64,000 bases of DNA from Colwellia sp. BRX10-3 (GTDB taxonomy: Bacteria > Pseudomonadota > Gammaproteobacteria > Enterobacterales > Alteromonadaceae). The notes under the pieces were generated by a model that saw only the letters and a program-made list of their open reading frames with translations, ran no database searches and was not told the DNA's origin. The stretch covers positions 868,001 through 932,000 of the forward strand of contig NZ_JACGWA010000001.1 in assembly GCF_014077505.1 (NCBI RefSeq). The letters are read 5' to 3'. Shown piece by piece: positions 45,764-56,704 of the stretch (its first letter is position 1; each line of letters starts with the position of its first letter). A program made the translations under genes and the position numbers.

Positions 45764-47008
45764 ATGCAGATTCTTCAGGGTAAAAAAATTCTTTTGGGTA
45801 TTAGTGGTGGTATTGCCGCTTACAAAACACCAGAGCTAGTGCGACGATTAAAAGAGCAAGGTGCTGATGTGCGTGTGGTGATGACAGAGGGCGCTAAGGC
45901 CTTTATTACACCATTAACCTTGCAAGCAGTTTCCGCCAATGCAGTATCTGACAGCTTATTAGATACTCAAGCCGAATTGGCTATGGGCCATATTGAACTA
46001 GCAAAATGGGCTGACTTTATTTTAATTGCACCGGCAACAGCCAACGTTATTGCAAAAATAGCCGCAGGCATGGCTAATGACTTATTAACCACACTTTGCT
46101 TAGCAACAGCTGCACCTATTGCTGTTGCACCCGCAATGAACCAACAAATGTGGCATAACCAAGCAACGCAAAATAATATTAAAACGTTAATGTCATGGCA
46201 CTACAGCATATTTGGCCCGGGTGCGGGTGAACAAGCTTGTGGTGATGTTGGCTTAGGCCGCATGTTAGATGTACCTGAATTAGTTCAGCTAACTTGCCAA
46301 GCAATTGAAAAAATGAATACGAGTGACACTAATCCTGCTGAACAAAAACCTTTAATTGGTCAAAAATGGCTAATTACCGCAGGGCCAACGCGCGAAGCTA
46401 TCGACCCAGTACGTTATATTTCTAACCATAGTTCAGGAAAAATGGGCTTTGCCATTGCCAGTGCTGCACAAAGCCAGGGCGCAGAAGTCACCATAATTTC
46501 AGGGCCAGTTAGCCTAGATACACCGCCTCATTGTCAAAAAATAGCGGTCACCAGTGCGGTAGAAATGCATGAACAAGCTTTGGCACATGCACCTAAGTCA
46601 GATGTTTTCGTCGCTTGTGCTGCTGTAGCTGACTACCGTATTGATAATATTGCCAGTGAAAAAATTAAAAAATCGCAAGATACCATGCAACTTAATCTGA
46701 TTAAGAATCCTGATATCGTTGCTGACGTTGCCGCACTAAAAAACAAACCCTTTACCGTCGGTTTTGCTGCTGAAACACAAAATGTTGAACATTATGCTCG
46801 TGATAAATTAGTGCGTAAAAATCTTGATATGATCGCCGCAAACAACGTTGCTACTCAAGGACAAGGCTTTAATAGCGACGACAATGCCTTAATAGTGTTT
46901 ACTGCTAGTGATGAAAAAGTTTTACCCTTGATGAGTAAAAGTGAGCTTGCCAAAAAATTAGTGCAACATATTCAACAAAGCTTACAAAGTTCGCGATTAA
47001 AAAATTAA
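45764..47008 (+). CDS. coaBC: Bifunctional phosphopantothenoylcysteine decarboxylase / phosphopantothenate-cysteine ligase
   Basis: 414 residues. The N-terminal flavin decarboxylase half has [20 protein letters not shown], the catalytic His in [11 protein letters not shown], and APAMNQQMW. The C-terminal ligase half starts near residue 195 with [27 protein letters not shown], then ACAAVADYR. It carries out the second and third steps of CoA synthesis, and coaD in this window does the fourth. Confidence 0.97.
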   Translation: MQILQGKKILLGISGGIAAYKTPELVRRLKEQGADVRVVMTEGAKAFITPLTLQAVSANAVSDSLLDTQAELAMGHIELAKWADFILIAPATANVIAKIAAGMANDLLTTLCLATAAPIAVAPAMNQQMWHNQATQNNIKTLMSWHYSIFGPGAGEQACGDVGLGRMLDVPELVQLTCQAIEKMNTSDTNPAEQKPLIGQKWLITAGPTREAIDPVRYISNHSSGKMGFAIASAAQSQGAEVTIISGPVSLDTPPHCQKIAVTSAVEMHEQALAHAPKSDVFVACAAVADYRIDNIASEKIKKSQDTMQLNLIKNPDIVADVAALKNKPFTVGFAAETQNVEHYARDKLVRKNLDMIAANNVATQGQGFNSDDNALIVFTASDEKVLPLMSKSELAKKLVQHIQQSLQSSRLKN

Positions 47009-47155
47009 TTTAAGGTCAGCTGATTTCATTGTTGAACATCAGCTAAATAACGCTATACAATTACGCTAATCTTTTAGTAGCAAAACAGACAGGTACATTT
47101 AATGTTCTGCTTGGTATGACTACTGAAAATATAATAAAAATAGAGAATCAGTTTT

Positions 47156-47740
47156 ATGCCGGCGACTCAAAAACCTAATCGTAAACAGCAAATTTTAGAA
47201 TGCCTTGCTCATATGCTTCAAACCAGTGCAGGACAAAGGATTACAACGGCAAAGCTTGCCGCCGAAGTAGGCGTTTCAGAAGCCGCACTTTATCGCCACT
47301 TCCCTTCGAAAGCACGTATGTTCGAAGGCTTGATAGAATTTATTGAAGAATCAATTTTTTCTCGCGTGAACTTGATATTAACTGATCACAAAGAAGCGCT
47401 TATTCGTTGTCATCATATTTTGCACGTATTGCTCATTTTTGCTGAGCGCAACCCCGGCATGTGCCGAATTCTGGCAGGTGATGCATTAATGGGTGAAAAC
47501 GAACGGTTACGAGCGCGGGTAAATCAATTTTTTGAAAAGCTTGAATCACAATTTAAACAAGTTCTACGCGAGCGAAAACTCCGCGAAGGCAAAGGTTTTA
47601 CTATTTCAGAATTGGCTTTAGCTAATATTTTAATGGCCTATGCTGAAGGTAAAATCAATCAATATGTTCGCTCCGATTTTACCAAAAAACCCAGTAACGA
47701 TTTTAATGAACAATGGCAATTTTTAATGGCTGATAAATAA
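47156..47740 (+). CDS. slmA: Nucleoid occlusion factor
   Basis: 194 residues (E. coli 198), a TetR-fold protein. [48 protein letters not shown] is the SlmA helix-turn-helix. SlmA binds chromosomal SBS sites and blocks FtsZ polymerisation over the nucleoid. In E. coli dut lies between coaBC and slmA; here the 147-bp gap holds no gene. Confidence 0.96.
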   Translation: MPATQKPNRKQQILECLAHMLQTSAGQRITTAKLAAEVGVSEAALYRHFPSKARMFEGLIEFIEESIFSRVNLILTDHKEALIRCHHILHVLLIFAERNPGMCRILAGDALMGENERLRARVNQFFEKLESQFKQVLRERKLREGKGFTISELALANILMAYAEGKINQYVRSDFTKKPSNDFNEQWQFLMADK

Positions 47741-47835
47741 AACTAAGCAGAATAATTTAATATTCCATTTGGTAAAGCACATTAAAAAACTGTTATAGAA
47801 TACCCCTTCTAAGGGCAAAAAATAAAGGAACTTCA

Positions 47836-49308
47836 TTGAGCACTATAGCAAAACTACAACCGAACAAGTTATGGCAAATATTTGATAAAATTTGTAGCAT
47901 TCCACACCCATCAAAACACGAACAAAAAATATCGCTTTGGATTCAATCTTGGGCGACTGAACTGGGTCTCAAGGTTAAAGAAGACGCTGTAGGTAACTTA
48001 ATTATTAAGAAGCCAGCAACAGCAGGCATGGAAAATAAAAAGGGCGTTATATTACAAGCTCATATGGATATGGTGCCGCAAAAAAATGCCAATACTGATC
48101 ATGACTTTCTAACCGATTCGATTAAACCATACATTGTTAGTGAAGCTGATGGCGACTGGGTTACCGCTGAAGGCACCACATTAGGTGCAGATAACGGTAT
48201 TGGTTTATCATCTGCATTAGCCGTATTGGCCAGTGACAATATTCCCCACGGCCCATTAGAAGTATTAGTAACCATTGATGAAGAAGCTGGCATGACCGGC
48301 GCTTTTGGTCTGCAAGCAGGTTGGTTAGACGGTGATTTATTGATCAATACCGACTCTGAGCAAGAAGGTGAAATCTACATGGGTTGCGCCGGCGGTATTG
48401 ATGGCGAAGCAACGTTCACGATTACCAATGAAGATGTTGCAGATGATGTTGAATCATTTAACTTATCAATTTCTGGCCTTAAAGGTGGTCATTCTGGTGT
48501 TGATATTCACACCGGTCGTGCCAATGCCAACAAACTACTGGTACGCTTTTTACTCGACGCCAGTAACGATTTAGATTTACGTTTAACAGAATTAAATGGT
48601 GGCAGTTTACGCAACGCTATTCCGCGTGAGGCCGATGCAAGCTTTGTTATTAGCCGTTCAAAAATAGAAGCGTTAAAAGCCAAGCTGGCTGAATATTTAG
48701 CTACTGTGCGTCAATCACTAGCTGCTATCGAAACCGATATCGACATGCTTTTAATTTCGCCAGAAACTTTTGATGAATGTTGGACTCAAGCAACCCAAAA
48801 GACCATTTTACTGGCGCTTAATGCCTGCCCTAACGGCGTGTTACGTATGAGTGATGACATTGAAGGCATTGTTGAAACCTCATTAAACTTAGGCGTTATG
48901 CGTAGCAAAGGTAATAAGTTTGTCGCTATGACCCTAATTCGTAGTTTACATGACGATGGCCGCTTAGATGCACAAACTATGGTGCAGTCAGTGTTTGAAC
49001 TCGCGGGGGCAAGTGTCAAATTTTCTGGCGCTTATCCGGGTTGGAAACCTGATACCAGTTCAGCATTAATGCAAACGGTGCGTGACACTTATCAGTCATT
49101 ATTTAATAAAGTGCCTGAAATTATGGTTATTCATGCGGGTCTTGAATGTGGCTTATTCAAAAGCGCCTACCCAGATTGGGATATGGTGTCATTTGGTCCT
49201 ACCATCAAATTTCCACACTCACCTGATGAAAAAGTTCAAATAGCCGCGGTTGAACAATATTGGCAGTTATTGCTCGCCGTGTTAGCCAATATCCCAGAAA
49301 AAGCATAA
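47836..49308 (+). CDS. pepD: Cytosolic beta-alanyl-histidine dipeptidase (aminoacyl-histidine dipeptidase)
   Basis: 490 residues (E. coli 485), M20 metallopeptidase. AHMDMVPQKN, GADNGIGLSSALAVL, IDEEAGMTGAFGLQ (catalytic Glu) and HAGLECGLF are the metal-ligand motifs. The insertion domain with GHSGVDIHTGRANANK is characteristic. The start is TTG, with AAAGGAA 7 nt upstream. It hydrolyses dipeptides such as carnosine-like Xaa-His. Confidence 0.95.
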   Translation: MSTIAKLQPNKLWQIFDKICSIPHPSKHEQKISLWIQSWATELGLKVKEDAVGNLIIKKPATAGMENKKGVILQAHMDMVPQKNANTDHDFLTDSIKPYIVSEADGDWVTAEGTTLGADNGIGLSSALAVLASDNIPHGPLEVLVTIDEEAGMTGAFGLQAGWLDGDLLINTDSEQEGEIYMGCAGGIDGEATFTITNEDVADDVESFNLSISGLKGGHSGVDIHTGRANANKLLVRFLLDASNDLDLRLTELNGGSLRNAIPREADASFVISRSKIEALKAKLAEYLATVRQSLAAIETDIDMLLISPETFDECWTQATQKTILLALNACPNGVLRMSDDIEGIVETSLNLGVMRSKGNKFVAMTLIRSLHDDGRLDAQTMVQSVFELAGASVKFSGAYPGWKPDTSSALMQTVRDTYQSLFNKVPEIMVIHAGLECGLFKSAYPDWDMVSFGPTIKFPHSPDEKVQIAAVEQYWQLLLAVLANIPEKA

Positions 49309-49500
49309 TTAACGCTTTAGCGCAGTATGCCTTATCTGCGCTAAAGCTCATGCTTCCTTTATCCTGCAATAAGCTCAGCTCACAACAATTGAATAATATA
49401 TCGATTAGATCAACATATGCTTCATTAGGCTAAAGTCTAATAAACAAATGATGTTAAAAGGACTACACTATACTTGGGGTTTTTTTAAGGAAACAATCAC

Positions 49501-50160
49501 ATGATTCAGCCAAAAAAAATTATAATAGCTGACGATCACCCATTATTTAGACAAGCATTATTGGGCACATTAAAGTTAAAACTAACACACACACAGTGGT
49601 TGGAAGCACAAACCATTGCTGAATTAGAACAACAGCTAAGCGATAATAACGATAGCGATTTGCTGTTACTCGATCTACATATTCCTGGAGCGCATGGTTT
49701 TAATACTCTGATCCATGTACGCAACCACTTCCCTCAAATACCCGTTGTAGTGGTATCAGCTCACGAAGATCACGAAACTATACATAAATCTATGGGTTAC
49801 GGCGCTTCAGGCTTTATTCCAAAGTCCACACCCGTTGACGATATTTATAATGCTATTCAACAGGTATTATTGGGTAATATTTGGACGCCAGAAGCATACA
49901 ATGAGTCGTCGCCAATGCAAGACAATAACGATATTGCTGAGCGCGTTGCCAGTTTAACTCAACAACAATATCGAATTTTAATGATGTTTGCTCAAGGCAT
50001 GCTTAATAAACAAATTGCTTACGATTTGCATGTTTCAGAGGCAACCATTAAGGCGCATGCCACCGCGATATTTCGTAAACTTGATGTTCGCAACCGTACA
50101 CAAGCCGTTATCGTGATTGCTCAACTTGATATTTCCGACGTGCAATTACAAGACTGTTAG
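49501..50160 (+). CDS. LuxR-family response regulator (CrbR-like)
   Basis: 219 residues, NarL/FixJ class. The receiver has ADDHPLFRQAL and phospho-acceptor Asp58 in LLLLDLHIPG. The C-terminal HTH has LTQQQYRILMMFAQGMLNKQIAYDLHVSEATIKAHATAIFRKLDVRNRTQAVIV. Its orientation and position beside a symporter/kinase hybrid, an ActP-type symporter and a DUF294 gene suggest the CrbR role: activating acetate-use genes, as shown for Vibrio cholerae. AAGGAAA precedes the start. Confidence 0.85.
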   Translation: MIQPKKIIIADDHPLFRQALLGTLKLKLTHTQWLEAQTIAELEQQLSDNNDSDLLLLDLHIPGAHGFNTLIHVRNHFPQIPVVVVSAHEDHETIHKSMGYGASGFIPKSTPVDDIYNAIQQVLLGNIWTPEAYNESSPMQDNNDIAERVASLTQQQYRILMMFAQGMLNKQIAYDLHVSEATIKAHATAIFRKLDVRNRTQAVIVIAQLDISDVQLQDC

Positions 50161-50221
50161 CATTTAGACACCTCAGATTAAATAACTAAATCTGAGGTAA
50201 ATAAACTTGCTCTGTAAGCTC

Positions 50222-53200
50222 TTATTGGAAGTACTTTGCTTGAAGTTTCTTAGTTAACATTGCACTTATCATAGCTCTAAGCGCAGCAGGTTTAACCAAT
50301 TTACGCATAAAACCAATATCAGCGGCTAAGGTTTTTTCTTCTAAGTCACTGTCTGTGGTTGCCGTAATTAAAATGGCGGGTAAATAATTTCGGCTGAGCT
50401 TTCTTAATCGAGCAATTAACGCGATACCGTTAAAGTTAGCGTCAAGTTGATAGTCAACCAAGAGTATTTCAATATCATTCTTATGATCATCATAAAGTGA
50501 AAGTGCTTGTTGGTATGAATCTGCGGCTAGCACATTACAACCCCATGCTGATAATAGTTCAACCATGCCACTCAATACGTCGGGGTCGTTATCAATACAC
50601 ATAACCGTTACATCACTTAAGCCTATATTAACTATTGGTTTTGCGGCAAACACTTCTTTTTGTGCCTGAGTTCTCTCAACCCCAACAGAAAAATTACACC
50701 CCATGCCTACTTGCGAGTGCAGTGCTAAAGGATGATCTAATAACTGAGCTAAACTTTGGGTAATATTCAGCCCTAAACCTAAACCACCTGCGACTGAACT
50801 TTGTTGATTATCTAATTGGGTAAATTGCTCAAAGACCATGATTTGCTTGTCTGCGGGAATACCGGGGCCATTATCTAGCACTTGAATATTAACAATATCT
50901 CCCTTAGCGCGCGCCCCTAACAACACCTTACCTGGACTGGCATAACGAAAGGCATTACCAATTAAATTTTGCAGCATTCTACGCAGTAAATTACGATCTG
51001 AGCGCAACCACATTGAATTAGAATGCACGCGAAAATCTATCTCGAGGTCAACCGCACTGGCAGAAAACTCTTTGGCAAGATCATCAAATAAAGATTTCAC
51101 TGAAAAGCAGCTGATATTAGGTTTAATATTGCCACTTTCAATGCGAGCAATTTCTGCCAAATCAGCGACTAAATCGTTGGCAACCTTTAAAGAGTGGTCA
51201 ATATTGTCGACCTGTCGTTGTTGGGTTGCAGTTAAATTTCCTTGACTAGCTAAAGCGGAAGTAAATAAGCGAGCAGCCTCTAATGGTTGCATTAAGTCAT
51301 GACTACACGCCTTTAAATATAAGCTTTTTTTGATATGCGCTTGCTCAGCTTTTTCGCGCGCTAATGCCAAGGCATCATTGGTTTGCTCTAATTTTTGTGT
51401 GCGCTCAAGTACCCTTGTTTCCAAATCGACATTGGCTTCTATCAAGCCCCTTTCGGCTTGGCGGTAGGCAGTAATATCAGAAAATAACATAACAAAACCA
51501 CCGCCGGGTAACGGATTACCTTCAATACGTATCACGCGACCATCACTATGTTCACGTTCTGAACTATGCGGACTGCCATTGCGTAAATGCTCAAGGCGTT
51601 TATTCACTTGCTGGTCTATTTTACCGACACCACATAAACCTCTACGCACATTAAAGCGAATTAAACCGCTAACGGGGCTGCCTTGATAAATTAGCTCACT
51701 TGGGTAGTCAAATAAATCGACATATTTTTTGTTCCAAGCAACAAGGTTGAGTTCACTATCAACAATTGAGATTCCTTCACTGGCATTTTCAATGGCGCTT
51801 TGTAATAAATCTTGGCTATATTGTTGGCGTTGGCTTGATGCTTCTTCTACTAGCACGGCAATTTCGTCTAAAGCAATATCACGGCCTTCCAGCGCCGAAG
51901 ATAAGACTAAACGGGCTGATGATGCCCCCATAACACTCGCCAAGGTGTTTTCAGTGTGTTGCAATAATTGCTGATTATAAGCGACATTACTCATTTGCGC
52001 TTTGTCTGTTAAACGCTGAAATTGTGTAAAACTAGTACTGGCTTTTTTCTCGCCAACAAAGCGCGAAACTAATAATTCAAGCTCTTGATAATCAATTTGT
52101 TTATTGCGCTGTAACTTTAAAGCTTTTGGCGCTTGATATTCCATAAATATCGATGCTTGCATACGCTCTTGCACACTTTGACGGCTAACGTGAGAAAGTA
52201 ACCACATAGCGATAATATTAGCCGATAACGATAGTAGGCTAGCCATTGAATTAGCCGGAAGAAACCCGCCCTCAAAGGGGTGAGGATAAACGCCAAACTG
52301 TGGAATAAAATTCAGTAACAGCCAGGCAGAAAAACCGATAGCAATGCCGCCATAAACCGCAGTTAAAGTGGCTCTGCGCCAATAAAAAGCAGCGATTAAT
52401 GCGGGGGTTAATTGGGCAAATGCGCCAAAAGCTATTTCACCTAAAGAGCTTAGGGTATCTGGAGATGCCATTAAAAACATACCGTAACCCAGTAAAATAA
52501 CGAATAAAACTAATATTTTACGAATAGTTAAAAGGCGTAAACGGAACTTGTCATAATCCGTGTCATGATTTTTATTAGCCCGATATAACCAAGGAAAAAC
52601 AATTTCATTACTGAGCATAGTACTCAAGGCAATTGAAGAAATAATCACCATAGAGCTGGCCGCAGATATAGCGCCCAAAAATGTTAATAACGTTAGCCAA
52701 GGTTGCTGTTGATACCAAGGTAAAAATAATACATAAGCATCAGACGGAACCGTGTCGCCTAACAGTAAATGTCCAGCTAAACCAAGCGGTACAGCAAAAA
52801 TGGCAAATACTAATAAATAAAGAGGGAAAATACGGCGACTTAACCAAGTGTCTTTTTCATCTTTTAGCTCAACCACCATCACTTGAAATTGGCGTGGTAA
52901 TGATAAAAATGCCGCCATAGTGATAATTAACATGGCAAACATTGACATAACATTAGGAAAATTAAGTTGTTGATCGAGTTGTAGGCTTGCAGATGAACGT
53001 CGCCAAATTTCCATCGGCGAATCAAATAAGACATAGGTAACAAAAATACCAACGGCGATAAACGCAAACAGCTTAACTAAAGATTCAAAAGCGATTGCTA
53101 GCATTACCCCTGGATGACGTTCAGTAACATCGATATTTCGCACACCAAATACAATAGTAAAGCCGGCTAATACCAAACTAACCACTAAGCCAAAATGCCA

Positions 53201-53659
53201 ATTGGCTAAGCTTTGCTCTGCTTGTAACTGTTGGAAAGTATAAACAATGGCTTTTAATTGCAGCGCGATATACGGCATAGTGCCAATTAACGCCACTATG
53301 GTGACTAAAATAGCTAAATTATGTGATTTACCAAAACGTGCGGCTAATAAGTCGGCGATTGAAGTGAGGTTTAACTTTAAACTAACGCGAATAATACGCT
53401 GAATAAATGGCCAGGCGAATATAAAGAGTAGTATAGGTCCAAGATATATTGGTAAATGTGAAATGAAATTACTCGACGCTTGCCCTGTGGTGCCTAAGAA
53501 ACTCCACGACGTACAGTAAACCCCTAACGTTAACGCATAAATTATCGCTTGGCTTTTACGCAATAATTTATGGCGATACTTGTCTCCAACATAGGCAATA
53601 AAAAACAGCAAACCTATATAAGCAAAACTTAAGCCTGCTAATTGCCAATTTGGAAACAT
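50222..53659 (-). CDS. Sodium:solute symporter / PAS / hybrid histidine kinase (CrbS-like)
   Basis: 1145 residues. About 1-490 are a sodium:solute symporter domain with 12-13 membrane helices. A PAS domain follows (about 640-730, IENASEGISIVDSELNLVAWNKKY), then a coiled coil, HisKA with His787 in KACSHDLMQPLEAARL, HATPase with NLIGNAFRYASPG and VLDNGPGIP, and a C-terminal receiver with Asp1069 in ILLVDYQLD. This is the CrbS layout; CrbS senses acetate in Vibrio cholerae. It is convergent with the response regulator. Confidence 0.88.
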   Translation of the reverse strand: MFPNWQLAGLSFAYIGLLFFIAYVGDKYRHKLLRKSQAIIYALTLGVYCTSWSFLGTTGQASSNFISHLPIYLGPILLFIFAWPFIQRIIRVSLKLNLTSIADLLAARFGKSHNLAILVTIVALIGTMPYIALQLKAIVYTFQQLQAEQSLANWHFGLVVSLVLAGFTIVFGVRNIDVTERHPGVMLAIAFESLVKLFAFIAVGIFVTYVLFDSPMEIWRRSSASLQLDQQLNFPNVMSMFAMLIITMAAFLSLPRQFQVMVVELKDEKDTWLSRRIFPLYLLVFAIFAVPLGLAGHLLLGDTVPSDAYVLFLPWYQQQPWLTLLTFLGAISAASSMVIISSIALSTMLSNEIVFPWLYRANKNHDTDYDKFRLRLLTIRKILVLFVILLGYGMFLMASPDTLSSLGEIAFGAFAQLTPALIAAFYWRRATLTAVYGGIAIGFSAWLLLNFIPQFGVYPHPFEGGFLPANSMASLLSLSANIIAMWLLSHVSRQSVQERMQASIFMEYQAPKALKLQRNKQIDYQELELLVSRFVGEKKASTSFTQFQRLTDKAQMSNVAYNQQLLQHTENTLASVMGASSARLVLSSALEGRDIALDEIAVLVEEASSQRQQYSQDLLQSAIENASEGISIVDSELNLVAWNKKYVDLFDYPSELIYQGSPVSGLIRFNVRRGLCGVGKIDQQVNKRLEHLRNGSPHSSEREHSDGRVIRIEGNPLPGGGFVMLFSDITAYRQAERGLIEANVDLETRVLERTQKLEQTNDALALAREKAEQAHIKKSLYLKACSHDLMQPLEAARLFTSALASQGNLTATQQRQVDNIDHSLKVANDLVADLAEIARIESGNIKPNISCFSVKSLFDDLAKEFSASAVDLEIDFRVHSNSMWLRSDRNLLRRMLQNLIGNAFRYASPGKVLLGARAKGDIVNIQVLDNGPGIPADKQIMVFEQFTQLDNQQSSVAGGLGLGLNITQSLAQLLDHPLALHSQVGMGCNFSVGVERTQAQKEVFAAKPIVNIGLSDVTVMCIDNDPDVLSGMVELLSAWGCNVLAADSYQQALSLYDDHKNDIEILLVDYQLDANFNGIALIARLRKLSRNYLPAILITATTDSDLEEKTLAADIGFMRKLVKPAALRAMISAMLTKKLQAKYFQ

Positions 53660-53758
53660 CTAATTTCTCTATAACTTATATTAACTATTTGATTATATGA
53701 TTATATGAATTTATTCACACATGTCATTAAACTTAAACTCATCACCTAAACTGCAATG

Positions 53759-54199
53759 CTAATTTACCGTTTGAGTGTAAAACTCGGCAATATATTGTCC
53801 GCCTTTAATATTAGCAATAACGCGTAATTTTTGCTTATCGCCCTTGTGGCTAATGGTATTACGTAATGGCGTTGGACTCTTCCAATAATAAGGGCTGTCA
53901 ATCATGCCTAATGGGTAAGCATTCGCTTTATTGTCTTTATCTACTACAAAGAATGTTGCGCTATCAAGCGGAAAAGTAGAATTTAATGTTGTCATGCCTG
54001 CTTCATCATATATATTGACTTCAAATTCACCTGATTTCAAAATACATTTTTGATTGATAACATCACAATGCCCATAGGGAACCAATTTAAATGCGCGCAT
54101 TTGATTAGCGCTATTTTCTTCCCATAAGTCAGCTAATGCAAAGCCTAAAATAGTAAGGATAGGGGCAACTATAATAGCTGTTTTAGTGTGTTTGTTCAT
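53759..54199 (-). CDS. Membrane-anchored protein of unknown function
   Basis: 146 residues. One N-terminal membrane helix (KTAIIVAPILTILGFALADL) is followed by a beta-rich extracytoplasmic domain with a Cys pair (CDVINQKC) that may be disulfide-bonded. No family recognised. It sits between the CrbS-like kinase and the symporter gene on the same strand, but separated from both by about 100-230 bp. Confidence 0.55.
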   Translation of the reverse strand: MNKHTKTAIIVAPILTILGFALADLWEENSANQMRAFKLVPYGHCDVINQKCILKSGEFEVNIYDEAGMTTLNSTFPLDSATFFVVDKDNKANAYPLGMIDSPYYWKSPTPLRNTISHKGDKQKLRVIANIKGGQYIAEFYTQTVN

Positions 54200-54361
54200 A
54201 AAGTATCCTGCAATTTATATTGTACCAATCCGCATAAAAATTTTTTGAACTTACTAGTTTTTCCTGCGCAATCATTGAGTACTTATTTTTGTGGAATGGT
54301 TTAACTTCGTCATTCTGCTGAGGCAATCTGTATTTAATCATTATATCTTAATGACAAAATA

Positions 54362-54396
54362 AAAAGCCCTATTTATAGAAATTAAATAGGGCTTTT
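54362..54396 (-). terminator. Terminator of the DUF4212-symporter operon
   Basis: A perfect 14-bp stem (54362-54375 and 54383-54396, AAAAGCCCTATTTA arms) with a 7-nt loop. On the minus strand it runs into CTTTTTATTTTG. It lies 31 bp past the symporter stop. Confidence 0.9.
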
Positions 54397-54427
54397 AGTT
54401 TGTTAATCAATAAGTAGTTAAAACTAT

Positions 54428-56167
54428 TTAGTGATCATGTGCTGTCGATACGCCACCAGCAGGCGTACGCATATTATCAACCATTTGTTGGATATGAGCT
54501 GGTGCTGGACCTGTTACTTTCAACATAGCGAAAGCTACTGCAAAGTTAACAAGAGCACCTACTGAACCAAAGGCATTTGGTGAAATTCCAAAGAACCAGT
54601 TAGGACCCATGTCACCTAGGAATGAAGTACCAGGAATAAACATGATGCCTTTATGCTGGAATACATACAGCATAGTTACACCGATACCTGCGATCATACC
54701 TGAAACTGCTGCAGTACCGCTCATTTTCTTAGCGAATATACCCATCATTAGCGCTGGGAATATTGACGATGCAGCTAAACCAAAGGCTAGCGCCACCGTT
54801 CCTGCGGCAAAACCAGGCGGATTTAAACCAAGCCAACCTGCAACCATAACGGATAATGTCATGACAACACGTCCGGCTAGTAACTCATTCTTCTCTGATA
54901 AATCAGGCGTTAATATACCTTTCATTAAATCATGAGAAATAGAGGACGATATAGCTAATAACAAACCGGCTGCGGTAGATAATGCAGCAGCTAAACCACC
55001 AGCGGCAACTAAAGCAATTACCCAGTTTGGTAAATTAGCAATTGCAGGGTTAGCCAATACCATGATGTCACGGTCAACTTTAATCATTTCATTGGTTACC
55101 GGATCAGCAGTGTACTGAATTTTACCATCGCCATTTTTTTCTTCGTATTGCAATAGACCCGTTTTTTCCCAATCTTTAAACCACTGAGGACGCTCAGCGT
55201 ATTCAAGGTTTTGACCAGCGGCTGGTTCAATAGTGTTCATTAAGTTAAGACGAGCCATAGCACCAACTGCTGGAGCAACTGTGTATAACAATGCAATGAA
55301 TACTAAAGCGTAACCTGCTGATTGACGTGCTGCTTTAACTGAAGGAACAGTGAAGAAGCGCATAATAACGTGAGGTAAACCTGCAGTACCAATCATCAGA
55401 GACAAGGTGTAAGCGAACATGTTTACTGAACCACCCATGTTGTCAGTGGTGTACTCTTTAAAGCCTAACTCAGTAACAACTAAGTCTAATTTATCAAGTA
55501 AGTAAACACCGCTACCGTCGGCTAACGTAGAACCTAAACCTAGTTGTGGAATTGGGTTACCTGTTAACTGTAGTGAAATAAACACAGCAGGAATGGTGTA
55601 AGCAAAAATCAATACTACGTACTGAGCGATTTGCGTGTAAGTAATACCTTTCATACCACCAAGTACAGCATAAACCCAAACAACGAACATCCCGATGTAA
55701 AGGCCGTTATCATAATCAACTTCGAGGAAGCGAGAGAAAGCAACACCCACACCTTTCATTTGACCTATGATGTAAGTTAATGACGCGATAATTAAACAAA
55801 CAACGGCAACAACACGTGCTGTTTTTGAATAATAACGGTCAAAAATAAATTCAGGTACGGTAAATTTACCGTGTTTACGCATATATGGTGCAAGTAGCAT
55901 GGCTAATAATACATAACCACCGGTCCAACCCATTAGGAATACAGAGCCCCCGTAACCTAAAAATGAGATCATACCGGCCATTGAAATAAATGACGCTGCA
56001 CTCATCCAATCGGCACCAATCGCCATACCATTTTGCATTGGTGTAACACCACCACCTGCAACATAAAATTCACTGGTTGAACCCGCACGAGCCCACCAGG
56101 CAATACCAAAATATACGGCGAAAGAACCGAATACAGCAATGTATGTATAGAGTTTTAACTCATCCAT
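54428..56167 (-). CDS. Sodium:solute symporter, large subunit (ActP/VC_2705-type)
   Basis: 579 residues, about 13 membrane helices. STSEFYVAGGGVTPMQNGMAIGADWMSAASFI is the ActP-type start, and GLPHVIMRFFTVPS and LAAALSTAAGLLLAISSSISHDL are sodium-binding-region signatures. The loop at about 325-360 contains an unusual charged insertion. It probably carries acetate or another short monocarboxylate. Its 1-bp overlap with the DUF4212 gene fits the two-subunit family. Confidence 0.9.
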   Translation of the reverse strand: MDELKLYTYIAVFGSFAVYFGIAWWARAGSTSEFYVAGGGVTPMQNGMAIGADWMSAASFISMAGMISFLGYGGSVFLMGWTGGYVLLAMLLAPYMRKHGKFTVPEFIFDRYYSKTARVVAVVCLIIASLTYIIGQMKGVGVAFSRFLEVDYDNGLYIGMFVVWVYAVLGGMKGITYTQIAQYVVLIFAYTIPAVFISLQLTGNPIPQLGLGSTLADGSGVYLLDKLDLVVTELGFKEYTTDNMGGSVNMFAYTLSLMIGTAGLPHVIMRFFTVPSVKAARQSAGYALVFIALLYTVAPAVGAMARLNLMNTIEPAAGQNLEYAERPQWFKDWEKTGLLQYEEKNGDGKIQYTADPVTNEMIKVDRDIMVLANPAIANLPNWVIALVAAGGLAAALSTAAGLLLAISSSISHDLMKGILTPDLSEKNELLAGRVVMTLSVMVAGWLGLNPPGFAAGTVALAFGLAASSIFPALMMGIFAKKMSGTAAVSGMIAGIGVTMLYVFQHKGIMFIPGTSFLGDMGPNWFFGISPNAFGSVGALVNFAVAFAMLKVTGPAPAHIQQMVDNMRTPAGGVSTAHDH

Positions 56168-56421
56168 TATGATTCCTCCACGTTATATTTTTTATCAAGG
56201 TCGTTCATTTTTTTGGTATACCAAAAAACTAAACCGACAAATGTGTAAATCGAACCTTGTTGTGCAAACCAGAAACCTAGCTTGTACCCACCCAGACGTA
56301 TCGCATTTAATGGCTCAACAAGAAGCAAACCAAAACCAAATGAAACCACGAACCAAATAGCAAGACATATAAATATTAGGCGCAGATTCTCTGACCAATA
56401 TGTTGTATTACCTTCCATCAT
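56167..56421 (-). CDS. DUF4212 family small subunit of the symporter
   Basis: 84 residues with two membrane helices (LIFICLAIWFVVSFGFGLLL and FAQQGSIYTFVGLVFWYTKKM). The family is found only beside VC_2705-type symporters and is thought to be their small subunit. It overlaps the large-subunit start by 1 bp. Confidence 0.88.
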   Translation of the reverse strand: MMEGNTTYWSENLRLIFICLAIWFVVSFGFGLLLVEPLNAIRLGGYKLGFWFAQQGSIYTFVGLVFWYTKKMNDLDKKYNVEES

Positions 56422-56704
56422 TCTCTCCTAGCAATTATTCCTATTAAACCATTTAGCTTAATAAGCACAGCGTTTTATGATTTTTATACGCTTTATACCC
56501 GTTGTTTAAAGTGGTTGACTATTCATTCGACCCATTAGCAAAACCAAACATGGATAAATCAATACTTAACCTACTCTAGGCTACACACTAGCAATCTTTT
56601 TTCGACTCTTATATTAAACTTTAGTCTAGAACACAGGTGAAACAGTTGACTTAAGCGCTGTAATTCCCCTAAATACAATGAGTATTATTACTTGAGATAT
56701 TTTT

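Noticed and set aside
56490-56520. TTTATACCCGTTG near the DUF294 gene, considered as a second copy of the MITE end
   Set aside because: Only the first 9-10 bases match the 23744 terminal repeat and no partner end was found.
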